55,485 nucleotides of DNA from Bacteroidota bacterium (GCA_023458215.1 JAEXAJ010000030.1:1-55485), one strand, 5' to 3'. Counted from the first letter of the stretch, positions 34,133 to 43,837 are shown. Notes: generated by a model from the letters alone, not told the origin. A program made the numbers and translations.

Positions 34133-35269
34133 TTATTCTTTCAGCCTGCAAAAATAACGTAAACCACCCAAATCTCCTATTTCGGGATGAAGAATCTGTA
34201 TCAAATCTGATAACAGATAGTCGGGGCGGAAGGGAGTTTCTTCATAGAAAGGCACTTTTGCGGTGTTGCAGCCATAGACGTTGCGTTCCTTAAAAGCCTT
34301 GAAACCTGTATAGCCGATGTAATCTGCCTGCAAATCGGAATAGGTCATATCACGGTCACGGTTGTACTTGATGGTCCACACATCGGCATCACCTGCCTTG
34401 TCGAAAACAGTTTCGAAAGAGAGGGGTACGGAACCGCTGTGGGTGTCGTCGGCAAAGACATAACGGCCACAAGCATCGCTGAACAGCCGGCCTACAGTGC
34501 TACCGCCACCGGGTACATACCATGCCGAGCCGTTTTTCAGTTCGCTGACAATGGACAAAGAGGTAGAGGAAAGCATGGCACGCTTTTTAAGCTGCTGATA
34601 GCAGCTATCCACTTCCGCAAAAAGGCTATCCGCTTGTGGGGCAACGCCGAAAAGCAATCCATAGAAGCGCATCCATTCGGCACGCCCCAAGGCAGAAGTT
34701 TCCATATAGTCGGCACATTCGATAATGGGGATATTCAGTTTCTCCACCCGGCCGTACCCGCCACTGTTTTCGAACGGGGATAAGAGGATGGCATCGGGAT
34801 GCAGGTCGATAATCTTCTCCATATCGGGGTTCATGCCGTCGCCGCAATCGGTGATCGTGCCTTTATTGCATCCTTCTTGTACGGCAGGCAATTTTATATA
34901 TTTCAAGTCGCAGACGCCGCCAATGCTGCCGAAGGCTCCCAACTTATCCATCAGGCCGCAGTGCACGGAGGAGTAGATGACGGATTTGGTAAGCGGTGTG
35001 CGTACAATAGTACCTTCGGGAAGAGATTCAGGAAGAGGTTTCTCCTTAGATACCAATATATAGGTATGCAACGTCTTCAACGTATCCCATGGATTGCGCA
35101 GAGTGGCAACGGTGTAATCGGGATAGGCTACCAAAGTGAGGTTGTCGGCATAGCGCAAAGGGATGGTGTCTCCGTCTGCTAAAGCAGAAGCAGCTCCACT
35201 CCTCCCCCCGCAAGAGGAGAGAAGCAAAGCTGCTATAGCTATACAAATAAATAAAAAGTTTCTTTTCAT
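34133..35269 (-). CDS. btuF: ABC transporter substrate-binding lipoprotein, corrinoid (BtuF-like)
   Basis: A 378-residue lipoprotein (lipobox LLSSCGG). It has two lobes typical of class III binding proteins: a first lobe with VYSSVHCGLMDKLGA-like sequence (here VIYSSVHCGLMDKLGAFGS), the linker region PDMEKIIDLHPDAILLSPFE, and a second lobe with IPIIECADYMETSALGRAEWMRF. It should deliver corrinoid in the periplasm to the BtuC-like permease encoded downstream. The gene begins 5 bp after the BtuG-like gene, so the two are co-transcribed. Confidence 0.88.
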   Translation of the reverse strand: MKRNFLFICIAIAALLLSSCGGRSGAASALADGDTIPLRYADNLTLVAYPDYTVATLRNPWDTLKTLHTYILVSKEKPLPESLPEGTIVRTPLTKSVIYSSVHCGLMDKLGAFGSIGGVCDLKYIKLPAVQEGCNKGTITDCGDGMNPDMEKIIDLHPDAILLSPFENSGGYGRVEKLNIPIIECADYMETSALGRAEWMRFYGLLFGVAPQADSLFAEVDSCYQQLKKRAMLSSTSLSIVSELKNGSAWYVPGGGSTVGRLFSDACGRYVFADDTHSGSVPLSFETVFDKAGDADVWTIKYNRDRDMTYSDLQADYIGYTGFKAFKERNVYGCNTAKVPFYEETPFRPDYLLSDLIQILHPEIGDLGGLRYFCRLKE

Positions 35270-35274
35270 CTGTA

Positions 35275-36384
35275 TTAATTAAAGAAGACTGCAGAATTAG
35301 GGTTCATACCACCTGCATCAAACATTTCGACGAACGTACCGTCTTTCTTGAAACGGTAGATATTGCCATTTGTCGATTTCTCGGAAGTACCAATATAAAT
35401 ATCACCATTTTTATCATTCACTTCCAACATGCGTAATGTAGTTGATGTAAGTTTGTCAGGAGCATTTTTCAGGAAAGAAGTATTGTTCATCTGCCCGGAT
35501 TTGATGTTATAAGTAAAGAAAGTATTAATGGATTCATTAGTTTCCCAATTTGTTATTGACTTTACCAAATAAAGTACACCATCTTTGGCAGCCATATAGG
35601 TAGTATTGCCAAGTTTTGTCACCTTATTATTATTAGCAGGATCAATCATTTGCAGCGAATAACCGATTGTTCCAAAATCATCCCATGAAATCAAAAAGAC
35701 TTTGTCATCTTCTTCAAGCAGAACATTAGGATTAGAAGCTACCTCCAACGTTTCTTTTAAAGTAAATGTATGTAGGTCTATTACTCTCACATCTTTGTGA
35801 TAAACCCAATCGGCAGTACAACTATTTGCCACGTATAGCATATCTTTACAGATAGCCACACCTTCCAAATTATCGCCCAGTCCGGTCAGTTTAGCTTCTA
35901 CCGTTAATGTATTTGCGTTAATCTTAGCTACGACTCCTCCCCAGAAAGAAGCATAAATATACCCGTCCTCAGCGGCTATATAACGAATACCCGCACTAAG
36001 TTCATTGTCATTTACAAACGAAACGCGCTTCTGTTCCACACCTGCGGCATTTAGTTTTACCAAATAATTGGAACCATACACAGCTACATACATTTCATCC
36101 TCATACTCTATCATGCTCTGTCCTGTATCACCCAATTTTGCATTGTTCTGAGTCTTAAAGATATCACTGATAAAGTCTGCATCTCCATTCGGTGCATAGA
36201 AGGATATACCTGCGTTGTTTGCTTGATAAGAACCCTCGTTCAAGAAAAAAGCACGTGTATGCGGCAGTGTCACCTTCGAACCGCTGTCGTCCCACGAATT
36301 GTCATCATCATCACTACAAGATGCCAAAGATGCACCTAACGCAAGCATGCAAAGCATGCCGAATAATAAACTTCTTACTTTCAT
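35275..36384 (-). CDS. btuG: BtuG-like surface cobalamin-binding lipoprotein
   Basis: A 369-residue lipoprotein (signal ending LASCSDDDDN, with the acidic stretch after the Cys that is typical of surface-exposed Bacteroidetes lipoproteins). The remainder is a beta-propeller, DUF5074/YncE-like, with repeats such as MYVAVYGSNYLVKLNAAG, IYASFWGGVVAKINANT and LYVANSCTADWVYHKDVRVI. In B. thetaiotaomicron, BtuG proteins bind cobalamin with very high affinity and pass it to BtuB; position directly after the TonB receptor under the riboswitch supports the same role here. Confidence 0.88.
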   Translation of the reverse strand: MKVRSLLFGMLCMLALGASLASCSDDDDNSWDDSGSKVTLPHTRAFFLNEGSYQANNAGISFYAPNGDADFISDIFKTQNNAKLGDTGQSMIEYEDEMYVAVYGSNYLVKLNAAGVEQKRVSFVNDNELSAGIRYIAAEDGYIYASFWGGVVAKINANTLTVEAKLTGLGDNLEGVAICKDMLYVANSCTADWVYHKDVRVIDLHTFTLKETLEVASNPNVLLEEDDKVFLISWDDFGTIGYSLQMIDPANNNKVTKLGNTTYMAAKDGVLYLVKSITNWETNESINTFFTYNIKSGQMNNTSFLKNAPDKLTSTTLRMLEVNDKNGDIYIGTSEKSTNGNIYRFKKDGTFVEMFDAGGMNPNSAVFFN

Positions 36385-36417
36385 AATTTCTGTTTTAGTT
36401 ATTTAGAATAGATTGAT

Positions 36418-38433
36418 TTAAAACTTAAAAGTACCCGTCAACCGCCACGAGCGCCCCGGCATGGGATAATATTTTATCACGTCATATTGCTCATCGGTTA
36501 CATTCACCATCTCTGCTTGAACAGACAAACGGCATTTTCCTAAAACGAACTCACGGGAAAGGGTCATAGTATGTTCCATATATCCATCTATCTCATTCTC
36601 CGGAATGTTTTGAGATAAATAGTACCGCTTCCCTACCCCCACTACAGAGTAGCCCACATTCAGCCACGGCATTTCTATCACGGCCGACGCATTCCCGCTA
36701 TGAAGAGGTGTATAAGGCAATTGGTTTTTATAATTCTTCGCCTCAGGATCTGTCAAGTCGATAGCCTTCTGCCAGGTATATCCGCCCGACATTATCAGTT
36801 TGATACCTTTGGTCAACGAAATAGCGGTAGCCAAAGTAGCATCTATGCCTGCCGCATGGACTGTGCCATAATTCTGCATCTTCCACGCATACGTGGTCGG
36901 AAAAGCCACAATCTTATCCGTGACATCGTTATAATAACCATCAAGGGTGACGGACAAGTAATCAAAGACGGACAGACCGGATTTGCTCCAAGTGACACCT
37001 ATATTATATTCATCCGCTTTCTCGGGACGCAAGTTGCGATTTCCCAACCTATAATAATAAAGATCGTTGAAAGTAGGTAGACGGAACGTGCTCTTGTACA
37101 TCAACCGAAGAAAAAGCGATTCCTCCTGCCAAGGTTGCAAACTGACGGAGAACGAAGGAGCAAAACGACGGAAGTTCTCAGGAGCATCCCCCTTCTCCAC
37201 ATGCTCGAAGGTAGCGGTATGCACCAACGAAGCACTAGCGGTGAATCCTCCCTGCCGATAACGGGCATTAAGAGCGCTGATAGACGTATATCTGGTAGGA
37301 AAAAGGCATTCGGGCAAGCTGTTGCGCAGCTTATTCATCACCCCGTCTTGCGCCAGCGAGAACGTCAAAGACTCCAAAGGCTGATAAAGGGCGGTGGCAG
37401 AAATATAGTATTCGTCCTGCCGATGATGCTCCTGATAATATCTGTTGGTATACTCCTTGCCTTCATCTTTGTAGCGGTTCCAGCCATGATTGTATTTTGC
37501 CTGTGCTTGCAAGCTCCATTGAGGAGAGAAATGCTTTTTGTAGCGAGCCTGCACAAAGGTATTCTCATCCCAAAGTGTCTCGTCAGAAAGTGGATTATAA
37601 AGAGTCACCGCCCCCGGCAACCCTCTCTTTGAATGGAAGTAATAGCCTTTCACATCCAGCTCTCCCCCATCCTTGAAGGTATGGTAAAGGGTAGCTTCTC
37701 CCTGCCATGAATAGATATCCGAATTGTTACGCCGTTCTTCCGTCACATACTTCCCGTTCACTAAGGTAAAAGGATAATTCCCATCGGCACGCATATAATT
37801 GCCATCTACCGCCAGACGCGTGCGATTTCCTATCTTCTGCCACCAACGCAGAGAAGGGCTAACATATCCGAACGAACCACCACGCATCCGTGCCTGAAAC
37901 GCAGAGTTACGTCCATCGTCCAAATGAGGTTTTTCCGTTTCTATACTCAACACCCCTGCCGAAGCATACAGCCGGGCAGATTGCAACATGTCCTCCGCCT
38001 GACCGATTGCCAAAGAAAGCATGGAAACATTATCCAGTGAGAAACGGCCGACATCTATTTGTCCTGCCTGACAATTACTCACAGCCACACCGTCGTAGCT
38101 GACAGCCGTATGCGCCGCCCCCATATTGCGGATAGAAACAGTCTTCAATCCGCCAATACCTCCGTAATCCTTCACATTGGCACCGGCAAAACGGCGGACA
38201 GCGTCCGCCATATTCTGTATGCCCAACTGACTGATATCCTGCTGCGACATTGTTTGTATAGGCACTGCGGAAGTCACTTTATTAGGTAACCGACGCGCCG
38301 TAACCGTCACCTTCTCAATTTGATGCACCTTCCCCGTAATTGTATCTTTCGGTGCCTCTTGAGCAGAAATCCGGAACGTACTTAGACAAAAGAGAACAAT
38401 ACAGGCCAGCTGCATCTTCGTCCTTTCTTTCAT
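36418..38433 (-). CDS. btuB: TonB-dependent cobalamin receptor (BtuB-like)
   Basis: A 671-residue outer membrane receptor. After the signal peptide (ISAQEAPKD) comes a short segment with KVTVTARRLP (TonB box region), a plug domain (SQQDISQLGIQNMADAVRRF, KTVSIRNMGAAHTAVSYDGV) and a 22-strand-type barrel ending MPGRSWRLTGTFKF with the C-terminal aromatic. There is no SusC-type CarboxypepD extension, as expected for BtuB. The cobalamin riboswitch just upstream fixes the substrate. It is the first gene of the operon. Confidence 0.92.
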   Translation of the reverse strand: MKERTKMQLACIVLFCLSTFRISAQEAPKDTITGKVHQIEKVTVTARRLPNKVTSAVPIQTMSQQDISQLGIQNMADAVRRFAGANVKDYGGIGGLKTVSIRNMGAAHTAVSYDGVAVSNCQAGQIDVGRFSLDNVSMLSLAIGQAEDMLQSARLYASAGVLSIETEKPHLDDGRNSAFQARMRGGSFGYVSPSLRWWQKIGNRTRLAVDGNYMRADGNYPFTLVNGKYVTEERRNNSDIYSWQGEATLYHTFKDGGELDVKGYYFHSKRGLPGAVTLYNPLSDETLWDENTFVQARYKKHFSPQWSLQAQAKYNHGWNRYKDEGKEYTNRYYQEHHRQDEYYISATALYQPLESLTFSLAQDGVMNKLRNSLPECLFPTRYTSISALNARYRQGGFTASASLVHTATFEHVEKGDAPENFRRFAPSFSVSLQPWQEESLFLRLMYKSTFRLPTFNDLYYYRLGNRNLRPEKADEYNIGVTWSKSGLSVFDYLSVTLDGYYNDVTDKIVAFPTTYAWKMQNYGTVHAAGIDATLATAISLTKGIKLIMSGGYTWQKAIDLTDPEAKNYKNQLPYTPLHSGNASAVIEMPWLNVGYSVVGVGKRYYLSQNIPENEIDGYMEHTMTLSREFVLGKCRLSVQAEMVNVTDEQYDVIKYYPMPGRSWRLTGTFKF

Positions 38434-38504
38434 AAAACAACTAACGATTATCTTAAACCATCTTGCGCACTATCCACTTTCCTCGAATGGACAATTTTTC
38501 GACT

Positions 38505-38672
38505 TCGTTTTGCAGGTCTTCTGACTCGTTTCCGGTACATCGCCTTCCCATCTCTATTCAGAAATAGTGGCATAAGTAATGATGCACCCAATCTTGAAAC
38601 TCACAGCAGCGGGACTGTTCGGGACTTTCACCCGATTCCCTTTTCATCCAATCCTCCGAATAGAGGATGCGG
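38505..38672 (-). promoter_or_regulatory. Cobalamin (AdoCbl) riboswitch
   Basis: On the minus strand the conserved core reads GGGTGAAAGTCCCGAACAGT, then CCCGCTGCTGTGAG, later GCCACTAT, GGGAAGGCG and GAGTCAGAAGACCTGC, which are the family's known blocks in the right order. It ends about 70 nt before the btuB ATG, and that segment can form a CGAAGTCGAAAA/TTCGAGG-like pairing that may hide the start. High corrinoid should shut off the uptake operon. A -7 box TATCTTTG is at 38686-38693. Confidence 0.93.
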
Positions 38673-38714
38673 AACAAAACGCCCGCAAAGATAGGAATTT
38701 TACCATCAATTTCC

Positions 38715-38722
38715 TAACTTTG
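38715..38722 (+). promoter_or_regulatory. Putative -7 box for the HAD-thioesterase gene
   Basis: TAACTTTG matches the Bacteroides -7 pattern, 28 bp before the ATG at 38750. It is divergent from the btu operon -7 box (38686-38693). No clear TTG lies 19-21 bp upstream. Confidence 0.45.
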
Positions 38723-38749
38723 TAGTCTAAACTAAAAAAACAACCTGCC

Positions 38750-39982
38750 ATGAAATATAAATTATTAGTGCTCGACGTAGATGGAACCTTAGTCGACAAC
38801 GAAAGAAAAATCAGTAAACGTACGCTAGCCACCCTACTGAAAGTACAACAAATGGGAGTGCGCATCGTGTTGGCATCCGGCAGACCGACCTACGGATTAA
38901 TGCCCATAGCCAAAGCGCTCGAACTGGGCAACTACGGAGGATTCATCATCTCTTACAACGGCTGCCAGATCATTAATGCCGGCAATGGGGAAATTTTGTT
39001 TGAGCGCCGTATCAATCCTGAAATGCTGCCTTATTTAGAAAAGAAAGCCCATAAAAACAGCTTCGACATATTCACCTACCATGATGATACCATCATTACG
39101 GACAGCCCGGAGAATGAGTACATCCAAAACGAAGCCCAACTGAATAACCTGAAGATTATTGTGGAAGACGACTTCTCGACCGCCATAGACTTTGCCCCCT
39201 GCAAGTGCGTACTGGTAGGTGATGACGAGGAAGACCTGATCGGCTTGGAAGAACATTGGAAGAAACGCCTGGATGGTACTTTGGAAGCGTTCCGTTCCGA
39301 GCCCTATTTCCTGGAAGTAGTGCCCTGCGGTGTAAACAAAGCAAATACGTTAGGTGTCTTATTGGAACAACTAGGTGTAACGCGTGAAGAAATCATAGCC
39401 ATTGGAGACGGCGTGTGCGACGTAACCATGCTTCAATTGGCCGGTATGGGCATTGCGATGGGGCATTCGCAAGACTCCGTAAAAGTTTGCGCCGACTACG
39501 TAACAGCCTCCAACGAAGAAGACGGGGTAGCCCAAGCCGTTGAGAAATTAATACTGGCAGAAGTACGCGCCACCGAAATCCCGCTCGAACAATTGAACGA
39601 ACGTGCCAAATACGCATTAATGGGAAATTTGGGTATTCAATATACGTATGCCTCCGAAGATCGGGTTGAAGCAACCATGCCTGTAGATCAGCGTACCCGC
39701 CAACCTTTCGGCATCCTGCATGGAGGTGCCACCCTGGCACTGGCAGAAACGGTTGCCGGGCTCGGCTCGATGCTCATCTGCCAACCCGACGAGATCATCG
39801 TAGGGATGCAGGTCAGTGGAAATCATATCTCATCGGCCCACGAAGGAGATACGGTACGTGCAGTAGGAACCATCGTTCACAAAGGACGCTCGTCTCATAT
39901 ATGGAATGTGGATGTGTTTACTTCGACCAACAAGCTGGTTTCTTCTGTAAGAGTAGTCAACAGTGTACTAAAGAAAGGATAA
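38750..39982 (+). CDS. HAD phosphatase (Cof type) fused to a hotdog thioesterase
   Basis: A 410-residue two-domain protein. Residues 1-265 form a Cof-type HAD hydrolase: motif I LVLDVDGTLVD (nucleophile D9), LASGRPTYG, VNKANTLGVLLEQLG and motif IV GDGVCDVTML. Residues about 285-410 form a PaaI/YdiI-like hotdog thioesterase: QPFGILHGGATLALAETVAG and VHKGRSSHIWNVDV. The thioesterase part resembles MenI-type DHNA-CoA hydrolases of menaquinone synthesis, so that reaction is a reasonable guess. It is followed 13 bp downstream by the ferredoxin-nitroreductase gene. Confidence 0.88.
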   Translation: MKYKLLVLDVDGTLVDNERKISKRTLATLLKVQQMGVRIVLASGRPTYGLMPIAKALELGNYGGFIISYNGCQIINAGNGEILFERRINPEMLPYLEKKAHKNSFDIFTYHDDTIITDSPENEYIQNEAQLNNLKIIVEDDFSTAIDFAPCKCVLVGDDEEDLIGLEEHWKKRLDGTLEAFRSEPYFLEVVPCGVNKANTLGVLLEQLGVTREEIIAIGDGVCDVTMLQLAGMGIAMGHSQDSVKVCADYVTASNEEDGVAQAVEKLILAEVRATEIPLEQLNERAKYALMGNLGIQYTYASEDRVEATMPVDQRTRQPFGILHGGATLALAETVAGLGSMLICQPDEIIVGMQVSGNHISSAHEGDTVRAVGTIVHKGRSSHIWNVDVFTSTNKLVSSVRVVNSVLKKG

Positions 39983-39995
39983 CACCAATAATCGT

Positions 39996-40838
39996 ATGAA
40001 CCGAACAATACAAATCGAAAAAGAGAGTTGCATCAAGTGTGGCAAATGTGCGCAAGTATGTCCTTCCGGAATTATGGTGAAGGACAAAAGTACCAAAGAA
40101 ATCAATCTGATAAACATGGAGCACTGCATCGGATGCGGACATTGTGTAGATGTATGTCCCAAAGATTCCGTCATCCATAGCGATTTTCCGGCAGAACATG
40201 TTCATACCATTGATTACTCGCAGATGCCTAGTCCCGAACAGGTTATGTTGCTCATCAAGTCGCGTCGTTCCAACCGTACGATCACTTCCAAACCTGTTCC
40301 TAAGGAACTGCTGGAGCAGATTGTTGAAGCCGCCCGCTACGCTCCTACCGCTTCAAATTCGCGCCAAATATCGTTCACGCTCATTACAGATCCGGAAAAG
40401 CTACTCCAAATCAGCAACTTCACCATTGATGTGTTCAATTCACTTGCTAAGTTATTGCTGAACCCCATAGTGAAACTACTACTGAAACCCTTCATGAAGG
40501 AAACCTACAAGTATGTTCCTGTATTCGAAAATCTAAAGCAGGAACATGCCGAAGGGAAAGACCCTATTCTGCGCAAGGCAACAGCACTGCTGATAATCCA
40601 CACTCCGGCATCCAATCGTTTCGGCTGCGAAGATGCTAATCTGGCCTATCAGAATGCTTCGCTTATGGCACAATCATTAGGCATCAGCCAAGTGTACATG
40701 GGTTTTGTACTGACCGCCATCAAGCAAGACAAGAAAGACGGGTTCAACCGGATAACCGGAATTGAAGGAAAAGTACAAGCTATTATGGCACTGGGTATGC
40801 CTGCTTTCAACTATCCGAAATACGTGGATAGGCTTTAA
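39996..40838 (+). CDS. Ferredoxin-nitroreductase fusion protein
   Basis: A 280-residue protein. The N-terminal 60 residues hold two 4Fe-4S motifs: CIKCGKCAQVCP and CIGCGHCVDVCP. The rest is a nitroreductase-family FMN domain: IKSRRSNRTITSKPVPKELL, then AARYAPTASNSRQISF, and a C-terminal GIEGKVQAIMALGMPAF. Members use low-potential electrons from the clusters to reduce an FMN-bound substrate; the substrate here is unknown. It follows the HAD-thioesterase gene closely and ends at a bidirectional terminator. Confidence 0.88.
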   Translation: MNRTIQIEKESCIKCGKCAQVCPSGIMVKDKSTKEINLINMEHCIGCGHCVDVCPKDSVIHSDFPAEHVHTIDYSQMPSPEQVMLLIKSRRSNRTITSKPVPKELLEQIVEAARYAPTASNSRQISFTLITDPEKLLQISNFTIDVFNSLAKLLLNPIVKLLLKPFMKETYKYVPVFENLKQEHAEGKDPILRKATALLIIHTPASNRFGCEDANLAYQNASLMAQSLGISQVYMGFVLTAIKQDKKDGFNRITGIEGKVQAIMALGMPAFNYPKYVDRL

Positions 40839-40846
40839 AATAAATA

Positions 40847-40880
40847 AACCCCGAAAGTTTATTGTTTAACTTTCGGGGTT
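40847..40880. terminator. Bidirectional terminator between convergent genes
   Basis: AACCCCGAAAGTT pairs with AACTTTCGGGGTT around an 8-nt loop. It lies between the nitroreductase gene (plus) and the flavin reductase gene (minus). Confidence 0.8.
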
Positions 40881-40900
40881 CACTTCATATAAGATACATC

Positions 40901-41536
40901 CTATTTCTCTTTAAAATAATCCGAGAAAGAAGATACTTGCTCGCCTCCAACTTCTGCCCGGCTTTGACTGAGAGTTTTTAACATCCATGCCATTTGTCTA
41001 CCCAAATCGTGCATGTTGTGCATACCTTCTTCATCATTATAGATATCACCGGGTTTCTCACCGATGCCCAGATTCCAATAAGTAGACCCGACAACAACCA
41101 TACCGCTGCCCAACATAAAACGATTCAGTGAGTCGTAGACAGGAATAGCTCCGGCACGGCGCACACTCACCACAGCGGCACCCAGTTTATGTGTCAAGGT
41201 ACGTCCGGCACCGATGGAAGTCAATCCCAAGCGGTCGATAAAAGCTTTCATCTCTGCACTGACCTCACCATAATAAGTAGGCGAAGCCAAAATAATGGCA
41301 TCTGCCTGATGTGCCTTTTCTATAAACTCGTTCATACGATCGTCCTTAAACAAGCACTTGCCATTGCGAGTACGAAAACAACCATAGCAGGACTGGCATC
41401 CGTGAAGCAGATTTCCTCCGACTTGCACTATTTCCGTCTCAATGCCCTGTTGTTCTACACTCTTAAAGACTTCTTTTATCAACAGTTCTGTATTACCTCC
41501 CTTACGAGGACTTCCGTTAAATGCTACAATTTTCAT
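40901..41536 (-). CDS. NADPH-dependent FMN reductase / flavodoxin-like protein
   Basis: A 211-residue flavodoxin-fold protein. The FMN phosphate loop is FNGSPRKGGNTELLI (residues 5-19); SCYGCFRTRNGKCLFKDD is the paired-Cys segment of this group, and ILASPTYYGEVSAEMKAFID contacts the flavin ring. It is likely an NAD(P)H:FMN or quinone reductase. Upstream, 41564-41583, a small palindrome (AGAGTCT ... AGACTCT) separates it from the dnaK terminator. Confidence 0.88.
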   Translation of the reverse strand: MKIVAFNGSPRKGGNTELLIKEVFKSVEQQGIETEIVQVGGNLLHGCQSCYGCFRTRNGKCLFKDDRMNEFIEKAHQADAIILASPTYYGEVSAEMKAFIDRLGLTSIGAGRTLTHKLGAAVVSVRRAGAIPVYDSLNRFMLGSGMVVVGSTYWNLGIGEKPGDIYNDEEGMHNMHDLGRQMAWMLKTLSQSRAEVGGEQVSSFSDYFKEK

Positions 41537-41627
41537 ACGAAGTAATTTTAACTTAGAGTCTGTTTAAATTAAAATAGACTCTTAATAAATAGAAACGCCA
41601 AAACTAATCAAAACTATTAAAACAAAC

Positions 41628-41692
41628 AAATCATATATAAAGAAGACAGCCGTAAATCATTGATCTACGGCTGTCTTCTTTATATATGATTT
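41628..41692 (-). terminator. dnaK terminator, perfect 27-bp stem
   Basis: 27-bp arms 41628-41654 and 41666-41692 are perfectly complementary, with an 11-nt loop. It lies 11 bp past the dnaK stop codon and is followed on the minus strand by a T-rich stretch. Confidence 0.8.
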
Positions 41693-41703
41693 GAATTACG
41701 TAC

Positions 41704-43623
41704 TTACTTCACTTCCTCAAAATCAGCATCCTGCACATTATCACCATGCTTGCCGCTATCTTGAGCACCGCCTTGTTGTCCTGCATTCATGTCCGGACCG
41801 GCTTGTGCACCACCTTGAGCACCGCTCTGAGCGTACATTTCAGCACTTGCAGCCTGGAAAGCAGTATTCAATTCAGCCATTGCAGAGTCAATAGTTGCTA
41901 AATCCTGAGCCTTATGAGCATCTTTCAATTTCTGCAAAGCAGCTTCAATCGGAGCTTTCTTGTCAGCAGGCAACTTATCGCCCAGTTCCTTCAACTGATT
42001 TTCGGTAGTGAAGATCATTGAGTCAGCTTGGTTCAGCTTGTCAATCTTTTCACGTTCTTTCTTGTCAGCATCAGCGTTAGCCTCGGCTTCGGCTTTCATC
42101 TTTTCGATTTCTTCCTTGCTCAAACCGCTGGAAGCTTCGATGCGGATAGCTTGTTCCTTACCGGTAGCTTTATCTTTGGCAGATACCTTCAAGATACCGT
42201 TGGCGTCGATGTCGAAGGTTACTTCAATCTGAGGAACACCACGGCGAGCCGGAGCGATACCTGTCAAGTTGAACTGACCGATTGATTTGTTCTGTGCAGC
42301 CATCGGACGTTCACCCTGCAATACGTGGATGGTAACTTCTGTCTGGTTATCGGCAGCAGTTGAGAATACTTCGCTCTTCTTGCAAGGAATAGTAGTGTTG
42401 GCATCGATCAACTTCGTCATTACACTACCCATCGTTTCGATACCCATAGACAGCGGAGTAACATCCAACAATACAACACCCTTGATTTCGTCGGTCAACA
42501 CAGCACCCTGTACGGCAGCACCTACGGCTACTACTTCGTCCGGATTAACACCCTTGGAAGGAACTTTACCAAAGAGGTCTTCAACCAACTTCTGCACAGC
42601 CGGGATACGAGAAGAACCACCTACGAGGATTACTTCGTCAATATCAGAGTTGCTCAGACCTGCGTCGCTCATCGCCTTTTTACAAGGTTCGAGACAAGCT
42701 TGGATCAGGTTGTGAGACAAAGCCTCGAACTTAGCGCGAGTCAACGTCTTAACCAAGTGCTTGGGCACACCACCTACAGGCATGATGTAGGGCAAGTTAA
42801 TTTCAGTAGTGGTAGAAGAAGACAATTCGATCTTAGCTTTTTCAGCAGCTTCCTTCAGACGTTGCATAGCCATCGGATCTTGTTTCAAGTCAGCGCCTTC
42901 GTCATTCTTGAACTCTTGAACCAACCAGTCGATAATTACTTGGTCGAAGTCGTCACCACCCAAGTGAGTATCACCATTAGTAGACAATACTTCGAATACA
43001 CCGCCACCGAATTCGAGGATAGAGATATCGAACGTACCACCACCAAGGTCGAATACGGCCACTTTCATATCTTTATGAGCTTTGTCGATACCGTAAGCCA
43101 AAGCTGCGGCAGTAGGCTCGTTCACAATACGTTTTACTTCGAGACCGGCAATCTGACCGGCTTCTTTCGTAGCCTGACGTTGAGAATCGGAGAAGTAAGC
43201 CGGAACGGTGATAACAGCTTCCGTTACTTCATGACCCAGATAGTCTTCAGCAGTCTTTTTCATTTTCTGCAACACCATTGCAGAGAGCTCCTGCGGAGTA
43301 TAAAGACGTCCGTCGATATCTACACGCGGAGTATTGTTGTCGCCCTTCACTACTTTGTAAGGCATGCGGGATACTTCTTTCTGCACCTGATCCCAATTTT
43401 CACCCATAAGGCGTTTGATAGAAGATACAGTACGTGTGGGGTTAGTGATAGCCTGACGTTTGGCAGGGTCACCTACTTTACGTTCGCCACCATCCACAAA
43501 TGCCACTACAGAAGGTGTAGTGCGTTTACCTTCACTGTTTGCAATTACTACAGGTTCGTTACCTTCGAATACGGCAACACAAGAGTTTGTTGTTCCTAAG
43601 TCAATACCAATAATTTTTCCCAT
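41704..43623 (-). CDS. dnaK: Chaperone DnaK (Hsp70)
   Basis: A 639-residue Hsp70. The N-terminus is [18 protein letters not shown], then [14 protein letters not shown] in the ATPase domain, [11 protein letters not shown], and the substrate-binding domain with [15 protein letters not shown]. The tail is rich in G, A, Q and ends DADFEEVK, close to the usual EEVD-like tip. It refolds proteins with DnaJ and GrpE, which are not in the window. It stands alone. A perfect dyad TGACAG-N5-CTGTCA lies 117 bp upstream of the ATG and is a possible regulator site. Confidence 0.97.
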   Translation of the reverse strand: MGKIIGIDLGTTNSCVAVFEGNEPVVIANSEGKRTTPSVVAFVDGGERKVGDPAKRQAITNPTRTVSSIKRLMGENWDQVQKEVSRMPYKVVKGDNNTPRVDIDGRLYTPQELSAMVLQKMKKTAEDYLGHEVTEAVITVPAYFSDSQRQATKEAGQIAGLEVKRIVNEPTAAALAYGIDKAHKDMKVAVFDLGGGTFDISILEFGGGVFEVLSTNGDTHLGGDDFDQVIIDWLVQEFKNDEGADLKQDPMAMQRLKEAAEKAKIELSSSTTTEINLPYIMPVGGVPKHLVKTLTRAKFEALSHNLIQACLEPCKKAMSDAGLSNSDIDEVILVGGSSRIPAVQKLVEDLFGKVPSKGVNPDEVVAVGAAVQGAVLTDEIKGVVLLDVTPLSMGIETMGSVMTKLIDANTTIPCKKSEVFSTAADNQTEVTIHVLQGERPMAAQNKSIGQFNLTGIAPARRGVPQIEVTFDIDANGILKVSAKDKATGKEQAIRIEASSGLSKEEIEKMKAEAEANADADKKEREKIDKLNQADSMIFTTENQLKELGDKLPADKKAPIEAALQKLKDAHKAQDLATIDSAMAELNTAFQAASAEMYAQSGAQGGAQAGPDMNAGQQGGAQDSGKHGDNVQDADFEEVK

Positions 43624-43739
43624 GATCGTTATTATTTTATTTGTTATAATTCTATTTTGGTGTCCGCCTCATCGGCAGACGCCAATAAAGAGACAAACGT
43701 TATGCCAAATTGTTCAGAGCAGTTACAGTTTTTTATTTA

Positions 43740-43756
43740 TGACAGTTTGTCTGTCA
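43740..43756. promoter_or_regulatory. Dyad TGACAG-N5-CTGTCA upstream of dnaK
   Basis: A perfect 6-bp inverted repeat with a 5-bp spacer. Longer imperfect pairing surrounds it: AGACAAAC (43691-43698) with GTTTGTCT (43745-43752) and TGCCAAATTG (43713-43722) with CAGTTTGGCA (43754-43763). The region could be a stress operator for dnaK or a structured leader; I do not recognise a named site. Confidence 0.45.
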
Positions 43757-43807
43757 GTTTGGCAGAAAATAAGATACCACTACCTGACGGAAATTACCAT
43801 TTGACAA

Positions 43808-43837
43808 TTGGCAAGTCACCCAAATGTCCTACTTTTG
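43808..43837 (+). promoter_or_regulatory. Bacteroides-type promoter for the MATE/Crp genes
   Basis: TTG (43808-43810), 19-bp spacer, TACTTTTG (43830-43837). Transcription would start near 43844 and include the 22-bp array B in a leader of about 325 nt. Confidence 0.6.

Noticed and set aside
42700..43599. 299-codon open frame on the plus strand opposite dnaK
   Set aside because: It is antisense to the conserved dnaK coding sequence; the translation has no known motif and arises from codon bias of the real gene.
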